Origin: Fragum whitleyi
Lineage: Eukaryota > Mollusca > Bivalvia > Cardiida > Cardiidae
Length of the DNA stretch: 64,000 nucleotides
Reading direction: 5' to 3'
Assembly (NCBI GenBank): GCA_948146395.1
Contig: OX411544.1
Span: forward strand, 96,707,232 to 96,771,231
Within the stretch, counting starts at the first letter, position 1. The number at the start of each line of letters is the position of its first letter. Of the stretch, positions 1-10,089 are shown in pieces. The position numbers and the translations under genes were made by a program. Below the pieces are notes generated by a model. That model ran no database searches, was not told the origin of the DNA, and saw only the letters and a list, made by a program, of their open reading frames with translations.

Positions 1-64
1 TCATTAATTAAACTAACAGTTTGGTCTTTGCATTTTTTTCGGCCTAAAAAAACTCATGCAATAC

Positions 65-240
65 CTTTCTTTTAGACTGGCTCTTTCAGCAATTTCAGAG
101 GACGTCAATGGTCTTTCAGCATCATTGATCACATCAAATAGACCAAGATTGTGTCCCAAAATCATTGACATCAGGGTAAAGCTGTACTTATTGAAATCAA
201 ATAGATGTTTCTTATATTCTTCTAGTTGATTTTCACACAT
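65..240 (-). CDS. SAM-dependent methyltransferase-like gene, first coding exon (partial)
   Basis: Minus-strand exon from an ATG at 240-238 to a splice donor (AAAG|GTATTG) at 64-63; the rest of the gene lies off the left edge. It encodes about 58 residues beginning MCENQLEEYKK, and includes LGLFDVINDAERPLTSSEIA. The pattern (helix, LGLFD, 'PLTSSEIAERASLKER') resembles the N-terminal winged-helix/dimerisation domain that precedes the Rossmann methyltransferase fold in small-molecule methyltransferases. The catalytic SAM-binding motifs would be in later exons and are not seen. The frame stays open upstream to 393, but the Met at 240 gives the natural start of the domain. The family call rests on pattern memory, not a search; a winged-helix regulator is the alternative. 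Confidence 0.55.
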
Positions 241-565
241 GATTGTCTCGTCCTTAAATCGATATGATATTATATTTACTAATACACAATGAACCATGAC
301 ATTGACCCGAGACGCCGGATTCTTTAAAGGCATATGGTATAAAAGGACTTTTAAAGATATATTAACATCAAGAGACATCTCGGTTATGGCCATCCGATGT
401 CGTAAAAGCTTAATAATAATCTGATGCCAACTAGATTTAAGGTTCTACATTTATTCTAAGTGGTTTCTACCTACACAAAAGATTAAAGCCGATAGGTTTA
501 ATTTTTCAGAGACTGTAGCTACACATGATTGAAGTCGGTATAAACCAACCAAGGATCATCACTGA

Positions 566-1542
566 AACAAGAGGGCCAGAATGGCCCTAAACCGCTCAAC
601 TTAATTTTATTGGTCCAGTTTAACACATTGAAGTTACCTGCTTACAAAGTTTAAGTCACATTTGCCTAATTGTAGAAGAGGAGATGTTATTCCAAATATT
701 AAAAAGGGAATTAGACCCTGCCCACCCATTCATTACTGAAGAGATTCGAAATAAGCTCCGCCCTGCCAGGTCCATATGTATGGCAAACAGTAATTCGCAA
801 ACAATTTTTGAAGAAGGTCATCAAAGGAACATTCTGGTACAGTTTTATTGAAATCGCTTAAGTGGTTCAGGAGATGTCGTTCAAAGTTTTCGGGCTCAAA
901 ATAAATCCCGCCCTGCGACGCCCATATTTATGGACCAATCAAAATTTGGCGGATGATTTTTGAAAAGGGTCGCCCAAGGAACATTGAAGTTAAGTTTCAT
1001 TATAATCGGCCCAGAGGTTCAGGAGATGTCATTCAAAGATTTCTGCTCAAAATAAGCCCCGTCCGTATTTATGGGCCAATCGGAATTTCGCAAACAGTTT
1101 TTTTTCTGTTGTTAAAATGCTCACCCAAGAAACATTCTGGTAAAGTTTCATTGAAATCAGCCCAGGAGGAGATGTCCTTCAAAGATTTCGGGCACAAAAT
1201 AAGCCCCGCCCTGCCACGCCAAAACTTAAGGGCCAATCAAATTTCGCGAACAATTTTTAAAATGATCACCAAAGGAACCTTCTGGGTAAGTTTCATAGAA
1301 ATCAGCCCAGTGGTTCAGGAGGAGAAGTCATTAAAAGTGATTTCAAAATGCCACGCCCCGCCCATATTTTGGGCCAATCAGAATCTAGCATACAATTTTG
1401 AAAAGAGGGTCACCCAGGGAACATTCTGGCAAGGCTTCATCGAAATCGTCCTAGTTGTTCAGGAGAAATTTTTATGATTGTTCTCGACGAACTCAGGGTG
1501 ATTCTAAAGGCTCCCCTTGAGCAAGTTGTGCCCAGGTTAGGT
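566..1542 (+). repeat. Monomer-array composite element
   Basis: It begins AACAAGAGGGCCAGAATGG and ends in the 'CTCCCCTTGAGCA...CCCAGGTTAGGT' hairpin variant. Between them are about five monomers, marked by 'CACCCAAGGAACATTCTGG'-like phrases near 816, 967, 1119, 1263 and 1408, giving a period of about 144-152 bp. The same architecture recurs throughout the window. The 174-codon plus ORF at 953-1477 is simply open repeat sequence. Confidence 0.7.
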
Positions 1543-1929
1543 AAAAATATGCTAGGTGTATAGTTCTTGTGCACTGCGCTTCCCCTGAATCAGAACTTTC
1601 TACCTTAAATAAAGTTTCATGTACTTTCAGAGATATGCTTGAAGAGGGAAATAGCTAAAAAATTGTCCCAGATATGAATATGATTAATTTGCAATGGACT
1701 CTTTCTAAATAAGATCTTTCTTCCTTTGAAGTTTTTTGGTGATATCTATCATTATTTTTTCTGAGATATGTTCCAGACAAAATTCAAGTCTGGAAAACAA
1801 CACACAACAATTACTCTAAAATTATGAAGTTACGGTTTTTATGTTTCGCACTCCTCTATAAACATATACAGTTTTATGGTGATAGCAATTTGCTTATAGA
1901 GATATGCCCCATACAAGTTCGGGACGGAT

Positions 1930-2045
1930 TTGTTTGAATGGGGGTTAAACACGGACGCTTTCAACAATCTTTCGGTTATATTGTGGCGGCTGGAGCACCT
2001 AACAATTGAATTCTGGTCTTTAGCTGGAGGATGGACGCTATCCAT
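1930..2045 (+). repeat. Dispersed repeat copy ('GTGGCGGCTGGAGCACC' family)
   Basis: The segment 'TATTGTGGCGGCTGGAGCACC' followed by 'AACAATTGAATTC' recurs with changes near 12640 (plus) and near 27460 (minus), and more weakly near 8310. It is probably a SINE-derived interspersed family, from the pattern of a conserved core with diverged flanks. 1543-1929 holds no gene. Confidence 0.5.
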
Positions 2046-2129
2046 TACTGAATCGCCTTCGCCGAAATGGAATAAAAGTAAGGGAACGAAACTACTAGGG
2101 ACAAATCAATCAAATATAACATGAATGAT

Positions 2130-3048
2130 CCTTTTATTTCCAAAGATTAGATCGGACCAAACATTTTGTGTTTTTGGCGATCGAGAAAGCAAAAAAGGGC
2201 CGCATATGCATGGTATTTTTAGAAGAGTGTTCCTTGCGAATGGCTCTCAAAGATAAAGGGACATACATAATATAAGACTCCAATCTAACCAAAATTTTCC
2301 TATATCTACGGACAGATTTTCAGGGCAATCTCGAAGAGTTTTTATTTTCTTTTTTTTTTTTTCATCAATTTACCATGCGCATACTTAAATTGTTTAGCGA
2401 TGTTATTCTGTGCCATAGGAAAAGTGACATTTATTTTCAATTCCTGATTAGCATAACTCCTTCCACATGTATGCATGGGGTGCCACGAATCATTGTTAAA
2501 TTATTGACTAAGGGCTAAGCATGGTTTTAGGGTGATATTATGATGATATGACAACTTGAAACACATACATTTCAAATTCGGGACACATTCTAACTTCAGT
2601 AAGAATAAGTATTTTAGGTATTTCAAACATTGATATTCCAACGCTTGATACATCAGAATTTCGTCTACACTATTTTAAATGATTCAAAATAAAATAAAGC
2701 AATAGTCCACTTATTTACTTAATAAAAGATATTATTCCTGTCATTTTCACTGAAAACATTAATACTAAGTATACAAAACACTAATACTTACTGCATCAAG
2801 CAATGTTCTTACCGCATCAAGCTATGTTCAAACTAAACATATACAGAATAAATCAAGTGTACACTTCAGAAACATAATTTATCAATGAAATCTAAAGTAC
2901 TTGTTTTCCCCGGTCTAATAATTGTCCACATAAATTTTAATCGTGTTTAAGGGGTGTCATAGCTGCCATGGAGATGACTAATCGTGTTCCCCTTAAGCTG
3001 AATCGAATCACAGTTTACTCCAGATGGTGGAGTGAATTCGATATTTTT
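2130..3048. other. Intergenic, nothing recognised
   Basis: AT-rich sequence without long ORFs, tandem repeats or convincing splice sites. A short direct repeat ('GCATCAAGCAATGTTC' and 'GCATCAAGCTATGTTC', 2792-2831) is the only visible structure. Confidence 0.6.
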
Positions 3049-4630
3049 AGCTCACCCGAACACGAAGTGCTCAATGTTGGCTTTGTTTGATATTTGATTG
3101 TCCGTCATCCATCGTCCGTATGTCCGCCGTCAGTAAATCAGTGTTACAAAACCAGAGGTAACATTTTGGCTCAAACTTGCTTGGAATGTTTCTCTTGGGT
3201 TGAGGAGGATCCCCATTGAATTACAGTAAGTTACATCGTGAAATTGACATTCATCTCAATCAAAACCATTTTAAACCGATCACTTAGCGCTCTAATCATT
3301 CATTCAAAACACTCACTCATACCATTCAAAAAAGCTCAAACCCATTGAAAAATAGAGAAACAACAACGTCATTCAAAATAAATTTGGATAGAGAAAAATC
3401 GCGATATCACTGACATAATTCAGATTTTGAGCGTCAAATAAATTCTTGAAGAAATAAGAAGCTATCTAAAGAACTTTTATGCATATTTTATTAAAGGGAG
3501 ATAATCAATATCACAAATTTTGTTCATTCTGAACAAAATTTGAGATATATGATTACTTCCCATTAAATTCACTCAAAACTCGCTCCATGCACTCATTCAA
3601 TTTCATTCCTTAATCATTCCAAAGTCATTCACCTTGTCAATATCACGATGTTGTTAACTGTAGACGACTTAGGTCACAGGAAAGGGAGCCGTATAGAAAT
3701 ATGTTTGAAATCACAATACTGGCTCAATCTTTCTCAAACTTGCTCAGTATGTATGTCTAGGCTTGATGGAGATTTCTATTGATTTTGGTGATATTCTGAT
3801 CTATGTCATGGGTAAAGGAGCCTTACACACAACTGTCTTGTTACCACTCTAGAGGTCACAATATTGGTTCATTTGTTCTAAAGCCTGCTCAGAATTATTG
3901 TCTTAGCTTGAGGAAGAATCGTATTGACGTTGCTGACATTCCAACTTATGTCATGGGAAAAGGAACCATATAGACAATTTTCTTGTTGCCAGTCTAGAGG
4001 ATACAATACTGGCTCAATCTTTCTAAAACTTGCTCAGGATATTTGTCTGGTGACGGGAAAGGTTCCTATTGGTATTGGTTGCATTCTGAGCTATAGCACG
4101 GGAAAAGGAGTCTTAGCTACAATTTCCTTATTACCACTTTAGAGGTCACAATTTTTACCCATTTTTTCTTAAACTTGCTTAAAATGTTTGTCTTGTTAAG
4201 GGGAAGGGCGCTTTTAATTTTTGTTGCATTCTGTGGTTTGTCATGGGAAAAATGAAGATCTTGATTGATATTTGGCAGCATTTCAACTTGTGTCTCGGAA
4301 AGAGGAGCAAATTTTTTTTGCAAACATGGGACTGATGTTTGTACATGTATATACTATAAGGTTGCAATACATTTAAAGCATTACTTAATATGATGTACGT
4401 TTAGAATGTATCTGATTTAATTAGAAAATTTCGTTTGTTTTTGTTTGTAAAGAAATGTTGAAAAAAAAAAAAAGAATTTGTAAGTTTAAAGTGTCTTTGG
4501 TAAAAAAGGATGATTTTGCTAAGAATTGGCCTATAATTTACACTAAATGATTTTTTAAGGCTATCATATTTAACAAGGCATGAGTTGGGGGGACGAAGGT
4601 GAGCGATAGGGCCATCAAAGTTCTCTTGTT
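3049..4630 (-). repeat. Monomer-array composite element with a nested MITE
   Basis: The hairpin end 'AGCTCACCCGAACACGAAGTG' is at the left, and the opposite end 'GGTGAGCGATAGGGCC' then 'CTCTTGTT' is at the right, so the element is reversed relative to 566-1542. The body from about 3660 to 4330 is a tandem array of monomers of about 143-147 bp, marked by 'GGGAAAAGGAACC'-type phrases near 3678, 3808, 3955, 4100 and 4242. A 441 bp MITE (3222-3662) is inserted near the hairpin end. Confidence 0.65.
3222..3662 (-). mobile_element. Tc1/mariner-like MITE, copy 1
   Basis: The ends are TACAGTAAGTTACATCGTG and, reversed, TACAGTTAACAACATCGTG, an imperfect terminal inverted repeat of about 27 bp starting CAGT next to a TA. 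Relatives are at 28726-29193 and 61766-62177. A CAGT-type terminus with a TA target site suggests a Tc1/mariner-type non-autonomous element; this is inference because no transposase is present. Confidence 0.6.
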
Positions 4631-5436
4631 CCTAATTTAATTGGTATGATATACGAGTAAGAGGTTGGCATACCCTGTGTTAAAGGTAGTGGACTCGCAT
4701 TAGTTCCTCTACGTTTCGGAACTAATGATCTTTCACATTGTTGACCGAGTTTTCCTAGTGAAACGACCTTAAGATGATACAGTTTAAGAAATGTAGCCCT
4801 GCTTTGCACTTTTATCCAGGTACACAGCGTGGTACCAGTTTTAAACGTTCGCAAACGATTTCTTATTCTGAACGCAATATTGGACAGTGGAACCCAATTT
4901 TTTCAACCATCGTATTTTTCTTGGGATGTTTGATCGATCGTAACTTGATCCGTGTGATATCAATAGGTTGCTGTTACATCATGAAATTGACAAGGTTATC
5001 GATTTCGGAATGAAATTCAATGAGAGGGGGCGCGAAGATAAACCACTTTAACCACTTTCACAGACAAACAGTTGTGACCTCACTGGAATTTACTTCCAGG
5101 GGTCGTTGTATGGTAAAAGTGGGTCTTAAAGAAAAAATAGTCCAAATGGCATTTTGAAATGGAGAACAGTGATCCACGTGCATATTTATTTAATCTTTGC
5201 TGGATTTGCAACTCTTCTTTAATATAATGCTTGGTTCGATCTTTTTTGTGCACAATTTCCTCTCCGGGATGACGGATAAGAGACGGGGGCGTACCCGAAC
5301 TAAGTGTCCTCTTCATAGAATGAAAAAAAAAACGTTGCCTTTACTCTGGCTTGAAAAGTCCAAAACTTAAACCTGGTCGGTCCATTTTCTAGCCACACAG
5401 GATAGAACAATGAACGTGGATGAGGCGCTAATGACG

Positions 5437-5438
<2 letters not shown>
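4631..5438. other. Left-flank intergenic sequence with repeat fragments
   Basis: 4683-4735 ('AAGGTAGTGGACTCG') resembles one end of the short MITE at 62326-62454. 4970-5025 ('CATGAAATTGACAAGG', 'GGAATGAAATTCAATGAG') is a fragment of the Tc1/mariner-like MITE family. No gene is recognised. Confidence 0.5.

Positions 5439-5523
<85 letters not shown>
5439..5523. repeat. (AT)n-(GT)n microsatellite
   Basis: About 70 bp of pure AT dinucleotides run into about 15 bp of GT. It lies about 105 bp outside the left boundary of the giant element. The 'IYIYIY' ORFs crossing it are translated microsatellite. Confidence 0.95.
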
Positions 5524-5524
<1 letters not shown>

Positions 5525-5632
5525 AGTTTGTTGTGAAATGTGCTGCAGCACTTGAAAGTTGAGAGTTGAGAAATTTTATATAGAACAAAGAAGTCGAAAG
5601 ATTGGGTGGGGAAAGACCATCAGATTCTTTAA

Positions 5633-5646
5633 AGGGGGTTTACTCC
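5633..5646 (+). repeat. Terminal inverted repeat, outer end, left copy
   Basis: AGGGGGTTTACTCC, directly after TTAA. It matches the opposite end (28348-28361) at 11 of 14 positions. Both ends also carry GATATTGGTGT further in, at 5707 and at the position equivalent to 29933. Confidence 0.6.
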
Positions 5647-5893
5647 ATTTTGGTGAAAAATCGTGGTGAAATTTTCGATTAGTGGTTAACCTTTGAAAAC
5701 TTATTAGATATTGGTGTTTATTCTTTTCCGACTAGTTTGGGTCGAATATTTTCGACCAAACAGTGTGTTTTTTCGAAAAATATACCGGACTATTTTATCC
5801 GTTTTACTGTTCAACCTGGGAAATCCCCACAATCATGACGCGCACAAATACACGCAAGATGCTGCCAAAATTAAATCGGGTAGTAAATCGAAA

Positions 5894-5925
5894 ATGGCGA
5901 CGCTGGACAAGGAAATGGTGAAATC
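5894..5925 (+). CDS. Candidate gene A, first coding exon
   Basis: ATG in a good context (AAAATGG) opens MATLDKEMVK plus two bases, then a consensus donor TC|GTAAGTA at 5926. The upstream 150 bp is richer in CpG than its surroundings, consistent with a promoter or 5' UTR. The next acceptor (6263) supplies A to complete a serine codon and the frame continues (exon 6264-6708). It lies about 260 bp inside the outer end of the giant element and is duplicated on the minus strand at 60842-60873. The product is not recognised. The very short exon makes the call tentative. Confidence 0.42.
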
Positions 5926-6263
5926 GTAAGTATTTCTCTGTGTAGTGAATTGTTTCTCCACACTATTTGGTTCATTTAATGCATAGAAGAAGCAGCCGGA
6001 AATTTATAATAACAAAATGGATTTCTTGGGCGAATGATAATGCTATTTAGCTGACAATTCAAGCTTTCACCGATTTTAGTACTCTAGGGGGCATCTCAAA
6101 AAAGACGAATGCGGTTATTGAAAATCTTCAATTATAAAATGACCTCTTTTACACTGCTGTAACTTAGGTTGTCCATTGAATGAAATATAATGTGCCTTAC
6201 ATTACAAGCTGAAAATGAGGAAAAAGTGTATTTTGAATTTAGTTAACAATCGCGTTTCTTCAG

Positions 6264-6708
6264 AATTGTGGCTTTCCTTGCAACCTGAGGTGCGTTTCTT
6301 AGATTAAGATTCTTAAGAATCTCATTAAGATTTTTAAGATGTAGCGTTTTTTAAGATTAAGATTTTTAAGCGGCTTAATAAGAATCTTAAGATATCTTAT
6401 TGAGGAAACGAAGATGCTTTTGCATTGGCTTAAAACAAGTATCCTTGACGACGTCGAATGTTTTCACTCAAAACATTGAAAATCGTTTCTTATGACGTCT
6501 TAATAATCTTATTAAGCGGGATTTTTCTTCTTGCTCTAAAAAACGCACCTCGGTTTTCAAAGATAATCCACGAGAAAAATATGTAAAAGTCGAAACGAAA
6601 GAATTTCGTGGATCATCTTTAGAAAAATCAACACAGCCAACTCCAAACACACCCTCTTTGGGCATCTCGAAATTTCAACATAATCAAAGCTGGAGTTACG
6701 AGAGTTTG
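6264..6708 (+). pseudogene. Candidate gene A, second exon, split by a MITE
   Basis: After the acceptor TTTCTTCAG (6255-6263) the frame set by exon 1 reads SIVAFLAT and then meets a TGA formed at the edge of a 265 bp MITE (6287-6551). Beyond the MITE the sequence is open again, VFKDNPREKYVKVETKEF then a Ser/Pro/Thr-rich stretch, to SWSYESL at 6708, where GTGGAA could serve as donor (phase 0). An in-frame TAA follows at 6715. Without the MITE, and keeping CCT then CG at the junction, the two halves would share one frame. The coding-like composition on both sides and the phase fit are what I see; that it was once one exon is inference. No family recognised. Confidence 0.4.
6287..6551. mobile_element. 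MITE with GAGGTGCG ends
   Basis: The terminal inverted repeat is GAGGTGCGTTTCTTAGA against GAGGTGCGTTTTTTAGA at the other end. The interior is rich in AAGATT/CTTAA repeats. In the right copy of the giant element, this MITE is the target of the Gmr1-like retrotransposon: 53821-60480 is the same MITE split by it. Confidence 0.75.
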
Positions 6709-7048
6709 GTGGAATAACTTATTAGCCTTTATCATGGTGAATTAAAATCCTCTTTCAGAATTCCACTCAAAGAAATGACAGCCCTAGTATATAAGGGTGT
6801 AGCATATCTTTCGTTTTTATAAGATTAAATGCATAAGCAACCCTTCTTGGAGGGGGCAAAAAGGTCATGTAGACTGAAATCATACTGCACAAAGGTGCAT
6901 GTTGATCTTTGTTTATACATCCTGTTAAAACAGGAATATGTCAGGTTGAGCATGAAACGGTTAACAATGTCAGGTGAGTTAAATATGGCTAAACACAACT
7001 TTTATTCCTTCTAAAACTAGAACATCTAACCATTTATTCCGGTTCACA

Positions 7049-7526
7049 GTCAACTTGGCCTGTGAAAAACTCGGCCCATCAACTTGGCCCGTTAAACCGG
7101 CCTGTTTATACATTATATAGGTCCATGTATGTCAATGCAATGTAAATATTTTTGGACCTTATGTGCTTTTTTAATACTAAATAAATATTAATCATTTAAT
7201 AATCACTCGTTAAAAATGGTTTTAATAATAATAATCTTATTTTACTATTACATGGCATTTGTGTAAGTCTGGGATAAAATAGATATAATCTAAAAATACT
7301 TAATTCACCCTTTGTTCAAATTCATTTTTCAAATTACTTTTTTCTAAGCAATAAAGAAGATGACAAGTTATATGTGTATTAAATATGAAGATCGTAGATT
7401 TTAGTGAACAATTGTGAATTGTGCTTATATATCCGTTTACTAGGTTAAACACTATATAAGTTGTATACAGGCCGAGCTGACGGGCCGAGTTTTACACAGG
7501 CCGAATTTTACGCCGGCCGAGTTGAC
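7049..7526. mobile_element. MITE with clustered AACTCGGCC subterminal motifs
   Basis: About 65 bp at each end are inverted relatives: GTCAACTTGGCC... on the left and, reversed, GTCAACTCGGCC... on the right. Each end contains about four copies of a motif close to AACTCGGCCYGT, converging on GTATAC/GTTTATAC. Clustered subterminal motifs suggest transposase-binding sites. Three related motifs recur near 27717-27790. Confidence 0.7.
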
Positions 7527-7534
7527 AGGACACC

Positions 7535-8459
7535 TTTATTCCTGGTATTTCTTCTACCAATACATGTACTACTTACCTTCCGGATCCTTCTAGCTGCTCA
7601 CCCCATGATTAAGGTTAACTTTCATCAATCTATAAATGGTTTCAGAAATGTATCGGGAAGAATGAGTGTCTGCTATACAGGATTGGACTCAAAACCTACT
7701 GATTGGATGTCTGATGCACCATGATAGTGGCTAAAACAATTTATATAGTGTAAGTGCAGACTTGTAAGTGTTTAATTTATGTAATTGAGGGTTGCTCTTT
7801 CCAAGCCCTGGAAAAAGGGCCTGAAAAGATTGAATATTCATTGTAGCTGTTCTTTTTTTCTGCATATTTATATAAATGATCAATCATAAAAAACACAGCA
7901 TATTACCAAAGGTCTATTCAAGATGCCAAGCCTGTCAAGCTCGATTGGATATATGGGTGATCACAAGATGCCAAGCCTAACTCAGCAAAATTTCATTGGA
8001 CCCAATACAAGTGTCATTTATCTCCCGCCAATGAGCATATGATAAATGGTATGTCTCAGTGGGATGAGCAGCTGTTGGCTGGATGAAATGTGATGGCGAC
8101 CAAAAACTCCCAAAATGTCACTTTTGTGGGCCGATTTGGAATATTGTCCTGGTATGAGAAACAACTGAAAGCCATGGATGGGCGAGCCATTTTTGAAACT
8201 CAACTGCAATAATGTTGAAAATGTCATTAAACCTTTAATTAATCTATGATAGAATTTTTCATTCAGATTAGGTTTTATGCTCCTTTAAACAAAATTGGCC
8301 ATCTAATGGCAGCACTTTTAAAACAATGTATTCCTGGTATATTTGCATTGTACTACTATGACAACCATTACTAGCCTCAAGCTGCTATCCCACACCTATA
8401 TGTTTTCAAGTAACACACATGGATGGGAGACCAACATTGAAAAAGAATATATATACTAG
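7535..8459. other. Dispersed-repeat remnants, no gene supported
   Basis: Contains diverged copies of the interspersed family with 'ATTCCTGGTATTTCT...ACTACTA' near 7540 and 8310-8420. A minus-strand ORF at 8018-8203 follows a good acceptor but lies in this repeat context. Confidence 0.4.
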
Positions 8460-8564
8460 TAGACTCCCAATCTGAATTCATTGGGCACAGATTGATCCCT
8501 TGCAGTAGTATTATACTACTGCAAGGGATCAATCTGTGCCCAATGAATTCAGATTGGGAGTCTA
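8460..8564. repeat. Perfect 105-nt hairpin (52 bp arms, 1 nt loop)
   Basis: Arms 8460-8511 and 8513-8564 are exact reverse complements starting TAGACTCCCAATCTGAATTC, with a single T at 8512 between them. The match ends abruptly on both sides, flanked by CTAG-like sequence. It is identical in the mirror copy at 51808-51912. Confidence 0.95.
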
Positions 8565-8849
8565 GTTTGCAAACAATAACGCTATGTCGGTAGCAGTTTA
8601 CAAAAGATTTTGGTGCAGAGACATATTTGCCAATGGCCAGCAGTCATATGACAAGATTGAGGTCATCTAACAAGATAAAAATATATTTTAGCAAAATCTT
8701 AAATAATTTGCATTTAGATAGATACCCTTGATAAGTTGATATGCATCTGAAGAAAACAGGGTAGAGGTCAGCTGACCAGGTCATCAATCAAAGCTGAATT
8801 ATTGGAAATATGCAGTTTTTGTGGCCTCTTTGCTGCTTATAGCTTTTTT

Positions 8850-9060
8850 ATGCCCCCCCCCTCCACAGGAGATATATTGCTTTGCACTTGTCGTTTGGTC
8901 TGTCTGTAGACAGTTTTTGTCCGGAGTATATCCCAAAAAGTATGTAAGCTGGTATTGTGAAATTTCATATGTGGATAGATTTCATTAAGGGTTTGTGAAT
9001 TCTTGATGAGTGTTTTTTCTCTATCAATCAGGCAAGATCTGTGCAAATTCTCTTATTTTT
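8850..9060. repeat. Dispersed repeat ('ATATTGCTTTGCA' family)
   Basis: 'GATATATTGCTTTGCACTTG' and following text ('ATATCCCAAAAAGTAT...AAATTTCA...TAGAT') match 24490-24620 in order, with changes. The C-run at its start (about 8852-8861) differs in length from the mirror copy near 51516-51526. Confidence 0.6.
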
Positions 9061-9303
9061 CCGCCAGAAATCTCATTCAAATTGGCTAAATGAGGGAAAA
9101 ATGTCACAGCAAAATGTATTTTAATAAAGGATTTGGTTCACATTGCCATTGAAAACTCAGTAATTCTCAAAAGTTCAACTGAATGAGATTTTTTCAAACT
9201 GAAATTCTGAGCCAGAATTATTCCTACTATTTGCGAGTAACCAAATGCACACAATCTAATTATACTACGACATCAAAATAAATCAATATTTTTTTTATTT
9301 CAG

Positions 9304-9414
9304 GAGCTTGGGTTTGTGGTTACAGAACCCCTGAAATTAAGTTCTCAACTAACCTCCAGAACTGTTGTGTATGTTGTTAACGCAGAGACTGTTGACATCA
9401 CAAACAATCCATAA
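9304..9414 (+). CDS. Candidate gene A, terminal exon
   Basis: A strong acceptor with a long pyrimidine tract (TTTTTTTTATTTCAG, ending 9303) precedes 36 codons, ELGFVVTEPLKLSSQLTSRT and then VVYVVNAETVDITNNP, and a TAA at 9412-9414. It starts in phase 0, compatible with a donor at 6709. The only base difference from the mirror copy (50954-51064) within the exon is GGG versus GGA in a glycine codon, a silent change. The composition is coding-like, but no family is recognised and the downstream 3' UTR has no clear poly(A) signal. Confidence 0.42.
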   Translation, partial: ELGFVVTEPLKLSSQLTSRTVVYVVNAETVDITNNP

Positions 9415-9899
9415 GGCATGCAGCTTCTAGATGGATTTTCGGTAGACGAGAAGACAGAAGGATAGAAGGACAGAAGGATAATCCTAGTGTGATGAACTTA
9501 TTAACTAAACTATGTGGTGCTATGAGAGTTTTCATACCACCAAACCACAAATACATACTTATTTTAATGAATTTCAAAAAGCACTTTGAACTGTGTCTTG
9601 AAATCCAATTTAGTCTGCAATTGTGATTTGATCAAAGATTCTCTTGTCCTTGGACAGATCCAAAGGAAAATCTACTTGTCTACGGACAAAAAGTTCAAGT
9701 GGGACAAGTCGAGCACATGAGTTCTACACTCCAGAACAATTATCTCCAACAGTTCCCTTTTACATTGATTTTGAAATATTCAGGTCTACTTGTCCATGGA
9801 GAAGTGACATTCACAAAATGACTCCACTAACTTGTCTTTTTTCTTCATTATATATAATTTATCTAATTATCCTTTAATCACATTTACCACATACAGTTC

Positions 9900-9979
9900 G
9901 CTGGTTCAGCGCAAAACAATTGTAACTGCCTATAAACAGATAGGCAGTAACAGTTACAACTGTTTTGCACTGAACCAGC
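9900..9979. mobile_element. Short foldback element (GCTGGTTCAG family)
   Basis: The near-perfect hairpin begins GCTGGTTCAGCGCAAAACA and ends in its reverse complement, with a loop around 9930-9942. A sister copy with changes lies at 11999-12070. Confidence 0.8.
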
Positions 9980-10089
9980 TAGTTTCTTTTCTCATAACTC
10001 TAAAAATATTGTCGGAGAGAAAATTTAACATGTGCTTTCTTTCCCAACAATTCATCATATTCTATAGGACACTAAATCTAAGTACTTAA

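Noticed and set aside
953..1477. 174-codon ORF in the left flank
   Set aside because: It consists of translated 150 bp monomers; repeated peptide phrases match the repeat period.
5300..5588. ORFs containing long IYIYIY runs
   Set aside because: Translation of the AT microsatellite.
8018..8203. Exon-like 61-codon minus-strand ORF after a good acceptor
   Set aside because: It lies in sequence resembling the 'CAACATTATTGCAGTT / GGCGGCTGGAGCACC' interspersed family, so the acceptor and frame are probably repeat-derived.
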